Source of the DNA: an uncultured Ruminococcus sp.
GTDB taxonomy: Bacteria > Bacillota > Clostridia > Oscillospirales > Ruminococcaceae
Reading direction: 5' to 3'
Length of the DNA: 7,826 nucleotides
Assembly (NCBI GenBank): GCA_910584195.1
Contig: CAJTYV010000065.1
Span: forward strand, 1 to 7,826
This document shows positions 5,112-7,826 of this stretch, piece by piece. The notes beneath the pieces were generated by a model. The model made no database searches, was not told the DNA's origin, and saw nothing but the letters and a program-made list of their open reading frames with translations. The translations under genes were made by a program, and so were the position numbers. Each line of letters starts with the position of its first letter. Position 1 is the first letter of the stretch.

Positions 5112-5796
5112 ATATGATATCCAAGATTACGGAGAGGCAGTTTTTTCAAAAGAACCCGTTTCCGAGAATGGAAGGTTTAGAAGCGCCAGATCGATGATTC
5201 CGTTTGAGCAGCTGGACAAGCGGGCAAAGGACTTTGATTGGACCCTATATGGAGACAACAACCCGGATGCAGAAAAAGGTCGTAAGATGTCAAACGCGTT
5301 TGTTTTGAATTTTCAAAAATTCCGACGGGATGGCAAGGGGCTATACATACATTCCGCCACGAAAGGGACAGGTAAAACATATTTATCTTACTGTCTGGCT
5401 AATGAAGTTATGGCACGCTACGACGTGAATGTGAAGTTTACAAGCGTTCTGGAATATCTCGATCTGACCAAGAAGGGATATAGCAGCGCGGCAGACAAGG
5501 AGGAGAAAGACGGCATTATAAAAGCCACTGTTTTGCTTCTGGATGATATCGGGGTGGAAGTTAGCAAAGATTGGGTAAATACAACCCTCTATCAGCTAAT
5601 TAACTATAGGTATTCCAACAAGCTAATAACTGTTTTTACCAGCAACAATCAGCTTGAACAGTTAAGGATTGATGATCGGATCAAGGACAGGATCAATTTC
5701 ATGTGTTTGCCATTACATATCCCGGAAGTTCCTATTCGTTCGATGAAAACGGACAGGGCAAATAGCGAATTTGTCAACGAAATACTCAAAACATAA
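5005..5796 (+). CDS. DnaC-like helicase loader (AAA+ ATPase)
   Basis: This 263-aa protein would load the replicative DNA helicase at the phage origin, together with the replisome organizer whose gene it overlaps. The AAA+ core is clear: a P-loop 'SATKGTGKT' (about 117-125; Ala replaces the first Gly of the strict motif, as I recall from related phage loaders), Walker B 'VLLLDDIG' (176-183), sensor 1 'VFTSNN' (210-215), and an arginine-rich stretch 'IDDRIKDRINF' with candidate Arg-finger residues. The start is uncertain. GTG at 5005 lies 9 nt after AAGGAGGTGA; GTG at 4996 is too close to it, and ATG at 5062 has a more natural N-terminus but no clear ribosome binding site. The overlap with the upstream gene implies translational coupling. 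A structured 118-bp spacer follows. Confidence 0.9.
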   Translation: METTHSILTRGGNKFRGRLMRQETVSIDEMTYLLGEYDIQDYGEAVFSKEPVSENGRFRSARSMIPFEQLDKRAKDFDWTLYGDNNPDAEKGRKMSNAFVLNFQKFRRDGKGLYIHSATKGTGKTYLSYCLANEVMARYDVNVKFTSVLEYLDLTKKGYSSAADKEEKDGIIKATVLLLDDIGVEVSKDWVNTTLYQLINYRYSNKLITVFTSNNQLEQLRIDDRIKDRINFMCLPLHIPEVPIRSMKTDRANSEFVNEILKT

Positions 5797-5802
5797 AATA
5801 AT

Positions 5803-5831
5803 CCCTTATCGGAATTGCGGTCCGATAAGGG
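5803..5831. repeat. Perfect 11-bp hairpin after the loader gene
   Basis: CCCTTATCGGA (5803-5813) and TCCGATAAGGG (5821-5831) enclose the loop ATTGCGG. It starts 6 nt after the loader stop codon. No T-tract follows on the plus strand, so it is not a standard rightward terminator. On the minus strand a T-rich run follows, but no minus-strand gene would use it. It may stabilise the 3' end of the early mRNA or act as a processing site. Confidence 0.75.
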
Positions 5832-5865
5832 CATGTAACCCGTCAACCAAGCAAAGTGAGGGTAT

Positions 5866-5887
5866 GCAGGAATTATAACATTCCTGC
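5866..5887. repeat. Perfect 8-bp hairpin upstream of the 70-aa gene
   Basis: GCAGGAAT (5866-5873) and ATTCCTGC (5880-5887) enclose the loop TATAAC. It lies 27 bp before the next start codon and about 15 nt before its ribosome binding site. No T-tract follows. It is the second perfect hairpin in a 118-bp spacer; a role in mRNA stability or translation control is possible. Confidence 0.7.
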
Positions 5888-5914
5888 GGCTCCCTGTCAA
5901 AGAGAGGAGTTTTT

Positions 5915-6127
5915 ATGGACAAGATAAAACGGTATGTCGAGAACTTTCTCAAGACCCACAAAATGAAAGAGGAAGACCAGCTGTATACAAACGAGATGGA
6001 TGCGTGCAAAAAGGCGATGTCAGTTGACCCTTTTAGGACAATCTGCACGCTTTTCAATTATGGATATGCAAAGGGCTACCGTGCGGCGGTGGTTGAAATG
6101 GAGAAGGAAGGAGGTGCGGCAGTATGA
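5915..6127 (+). CDS. Small phage early protein, unknown function
   Basis: This 70-aa protein begins after AGAGAGGAG at about 6 nt spacing. It is charged and mostly helical, with a conserved-looking end 'FRTICTLFNYGYAKGYRAAVVEMEKEG' (41-67). I recall 'NYGYxKGYRAA' endings from small proteins in Clostridia phage replication regions; none has a known function that I can name. Its stop overlaps the start of the next gene by four bases (ATGA, 6124-6127), which indicates translational coupling. Expression is probably as part of the early operon after the hairpin spacer. Confidence 0.75.
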   Translation: MDKIKRYVENFLKTHKMKEEDQLYTNEMDACKKAMSVDPFRTICTLFNYGYAKGYRAAVVEMEKEGGAAV

Positions 6128-6795
6128 CGGTAAAAAGGGTTAATCCGAAAGAACTTCCGCAGGATATCATTTTTCAGATGAATTATCTGTTCAAGACCAC
6201 TCTGGACGAATTTGTCATCATGGTCAGTAACAAAAAAGATATTGTGTATATAAACGATTTCGTTCCGCAAAGTGATGTGGATGACTTTATGAAGTACATT
6301 ACTTTTGAGGGCGATTATGTCAATGATTATAAAGCGGGACTTGGCAAGATGATTGACCGTGTTTATGAAAAATACGGCGGGAATGTGTGCAGTGTCCTTG
6401 GCGATGCCTATGATTACCGCAGAAATAAGAGGCGGGAGCAGCAGGCAAAGGAGGCGGCGAAGGTTATCCTCCCGTTAATCAGAAAAGAAGTAAAGAAGAA
6501 GAGGTCTGCGGTCAGATATGACGAAAGACTCATGCATGAGATTTGGAGTGCCGGTTATGGACTCAAAGAAAAGACGCCAGAGAATATAACAAATTTCGGG
6601 AGTGTGTATGTGTTCTATCTGGGCTACCTTATGGGCGCAGGAAAGCTAGACAGCGGTACGGATATGAAGATGAAATACATAACGGACACCGAAAGGATGA
6701 TGCGGCAGATAAAGGACGTGGAAAAACTTAAGAAGATTTATACTATGGCGAGAACACTTCTGGATATACAGCAGGAGAAAGGCGGTGCGGAATGA
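6124..6795 (+). CDS. Unknown 223-aa phage protein
   Basis: This protein was not recognised as a known family. Its start overlaps the previous stop (ATGA). The first 85 residues are mixed strand and helix ('MVSNKKDIVYINDFVPQSDV'). Residues 95-135 are very rich in Lys and Arg with helical spacing ('YRRNKRREQQAKEAAK', 'RKEVKKKRSAVRYDE'), a possible nucleic-acid contact. Residues 140-175 include 'FGSVYVFYLGYLMGAG', similar in style to 'FNYGYAKGYRAA' in the gene before. The last 35 residues, 'MMRQIKDVEKLKKIYTMARTLLDIQ', resemble the start of the next protein. It lies in a tightly packed early operon and overlaps the next start by four bases (ATGA at 6792-6795). A role in replication, recombination or late control is possible but unproven. 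Confidence 0.75.
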   Translation: MTVKRVNPKELPQDIIFQMNYLFKTTLDEFVIMVSNKKDIVYINDFVPQSDVDDFMKYITFEGDYVNDYKAGLGKMIDRVYEKYGGNVCSVLGDAYDYRRNKRREQQAKEAAKVILPLIRKEVKKKRSAVRYDERLMHEIWSAGYGLKEKTPENITNFGSVYVFYLGYLMGAGKLDSGTDMKMKYITDTERMMRQIKDVEKLKKIYTMARTLLDIQQEKGGAE

Positions 6796-7124
6796 ATTAC
6801 AAAGAAAATATTATCCGAATGATAAGTGATATTCAGAATGTTGGAACTTTGGAGTACCTAAACCGATTTATTGAGTTGTTTTTGGAAAAATGGGGGCGGA
6901 CAGTCACTACCAGAAGGACCGTTGAATATGCGAATGGCAGGCGGGTCAGAGAAGTGTCCGAGCCTGTTGTGACGGAGGTGGAAAAGTATTACCCGCCGGA
7001 TACAACGGCGCAGATTTTCTGGCTGAAAAACAGGAAGCCCGGACAGTGGAGAGACAAGAGGGAGCAGGACATAGACGTAACGGAGGCGGTGAAGATCGTT
7101 GACAGCATCGGAGACAGTGATTGA
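6792..7124 (+). CDS. Probable chimeric protein: early phage N-terminus, small-terminase C-terminus
   Basis: This 110-aa protein appears to join two unrelated parts. Residues 1-35 ('YKENIIRMISDIQNVGTLEY', 'LNRFIELFLEKWG') match the style of short early proteins of Clostridia phages, which I recall ending at about this point. Residues 36-95 ('RTVTTRRTVEYANGRRVREV', then 'EVEKYYPPDTTAQIFWLKNR', 'KPGQWRDKRE') match the C-terminal half of phage small terminase subunits. The small-terminase DNA-binding helix-turn-helix half is missing, so packaging-site recognition is not expected. A large-terminase gene follows with an overlap, the usual terS-terL order. An internal deletion that joined an early gene to terS explains this best. 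Fusion as the natural state of this lineage is the alternative. Confidence 0.7.
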   Translation: MNYKENIIRMISDIQNVGTLEYLNRFIELFLEKWGRTVTTRRTVEYANGRRVREVSEPVVTEVEKYYPPDTTAQIFWLKNRKPGQWRDKREQDIDVTEAVKIVDSIGDSD

Positions 7125-7791
7125 CTTTGGAAAACTGATAGCCCCGGTATTTTACACGGTTCACCGTGACATTGTGAAGGGCGGTCATACATATTATGAC
7201 CTTTACGGCGGCAGGGGCGGCTTGAAGTCCTCGTTTATCTCATTGGAGATCGTTCTCGGGATGATGAAGGACAGACAGGCAAATGCGGTCATATTCCGTA
7301 AGTATGCGGTGACGCTTCGGGAAACCGTCTATGGGCAGATACTATGGGCGATTGAGGCGCTTGGCGTTTCCCATCTGTGGGAGGCAGGGGTAAACCCTAT
7401 GCAATGCACTTACCGTCCTACCGGGCAGAAGATCATCTTCCGGGGGCTGGACAAGGCGAAGAAAACAAAGTCACTGAAAGCCAGCCACGGGTATTTTAAG
7501 TATCTCTGGTTTGAGGAACTGGACGAATTTGCCGGAATAGAGGAAATCCGAACCGTGCAGCAGTCGGTACTCCGCGGCGGGGAACAGTTCGTTGTGTTTA
7601 AGAGTTTCAATCCGCCGATCAGTGTCGGTAACTGGGCAAATCAGTATATCAACGAGCCAAGAGCCAATGCCATGCGGCATAAGAGCAGCTATCTGGATGC
7701 GCCGCCGGAATGGCTGGGGCAGCAGTTCCTTGATGATGCAGAGCACTTAAAAGCAGTCAACGAGAAGGCATACTGTACCGCGGCGAAATAA
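7117..7791 (+). CDS. Large terminase subunit, ATPase half only (truncated)
   Basis: The terminase large subunit powers DNA packaging into the capsid and cuts the concatemer. This 224-aa product has the ATPase half of a Terminase_3/PBSX-type protein: N-terminal 'IDFGKLIAPVFYTVHRDI', a Walker A 'GGRGGLKSS' (31-39, variable before Lys as is usual in this group), Walker B 'YLWFEELDEF' (129-138), and coupling motif 'FKSFNPP' (161-167). It then reads 'YLDAPPEWLGQQFLDDAEHL' and stops soon after 'NEKAY' at residue 219. Family members run to about 400-430 aa, so the C-terminal nuclease domain is missing. The start is unsure: GTG 7117 has GGAG close by, while TTG 7099 gives six more residues. It overlaps the preceding stop. 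It is probably non-functional for packaging; whether the cause is a frameshift or a rearrangement near 7771 cannot be settled. Confidence 0.85.
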   Translation: MIDFGKLIAPVFYTVHRDIVKGGHTYYDLYGGRGGLKSSFISLEIVLGMMKDRQANAVIFRKYAVTLRETVYGQILWAIEALGVSHLWEAGVNPMQCTYRPTGQKIIFRGLDKAKKTKSLKASHGYFKYLWFEELDEFAGIEEIRTVQQSVLRGGEQFVVFKSFNPPISVGNWANQYINEPRANAMRHKSSYLDAPPEWLGQQFLDDAEHLKAVNEKAYCTAAK

Positions 7792-7826
7792 AGTACCCAT
7801 CTACTGCAGCTTTACCGCAGATTAAA

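Noticed and set aside
1..7826. CRISPR array or retron-type system
   Set aside because: There are no regularly spaced repeats with unique spacers, and no reverse transcriptase or Cas-like protein in any frame.

Overview
The window looks like the left end of a prophage, probably a defective one, integrated in a low-to-mid-GC Firmicute chromosome, most likely of the Clostridia (Lachnospiraceae-like). This rests on strong AGGAGG-type ribosome binding sites, GTG starts, a tRNA gene without an encoded CCA, and family content typical of Clostridia phages: a DUF739 Cro-like protein, a DnaC-type loader with an 'S-x-TKGxGKT' P-loop, and a PBSX/Terminase_3-like large terminase. The host assignment is inference; no ribosomal or core gene is present.

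Layout. Positions 1-52 are the 3' part of a tRNA with a CAT anticodon. It abuts a bidirectional terminator (57-82) and the 3' end of a complete tyrosine integrase gene on the minus strand (81-1133), so the chromosome/prophage junction (attL) lies at or just beside the tRNA 3' end. A 347-bp gap follows (1134-1480). It holds a weak integrase promoter, a possible small RNA ending in a good terminator, and a large interrupted inverted repeat. The AT-rich lysogeny block on the minus strand carries a DUF3800 protein (1481-2167), which appears to have its own promoter, and an XRE-type repressor (2247-2840). A divergent control region (2841-3025) separates it from the rightward early genes.

Rightward from 3026 come a Cro-like XRE protein, a DUF739 Cro-like protein, a small minus-strand gene set against the early transcript (3512-3697), an unknown 77-aa protein, and a small gene with an apparent frameshift (4126-4284). 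Next are the replication genes: a winged-helix replisome organizer (4281-5111) overlapped by a DnaC-like helicase loader (5005-5796). The middle of the organizer gene holds direct repeats and a 24-bp palindrome, which may be the replication origin. A 118-bp spacer with two perfect hairpins precedes three tightly packed or overlapping genes. The last of these (6792-7124) looks like an early phage gene fused to the C-terminal half of a small terminase. A large terminase gene follows (7117-7791) but stops after its ATPase half.

Together these genes form an integration, lysogeny, early-control and replication set that runs almost directly into packaging genes. The fused small terminase, the truncated large terminase and the frameshifted small gene suggest that deletion and decay have remodelled this prophage. 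No CRISPR array, rRNA or recognisable insertion sequence was seen.
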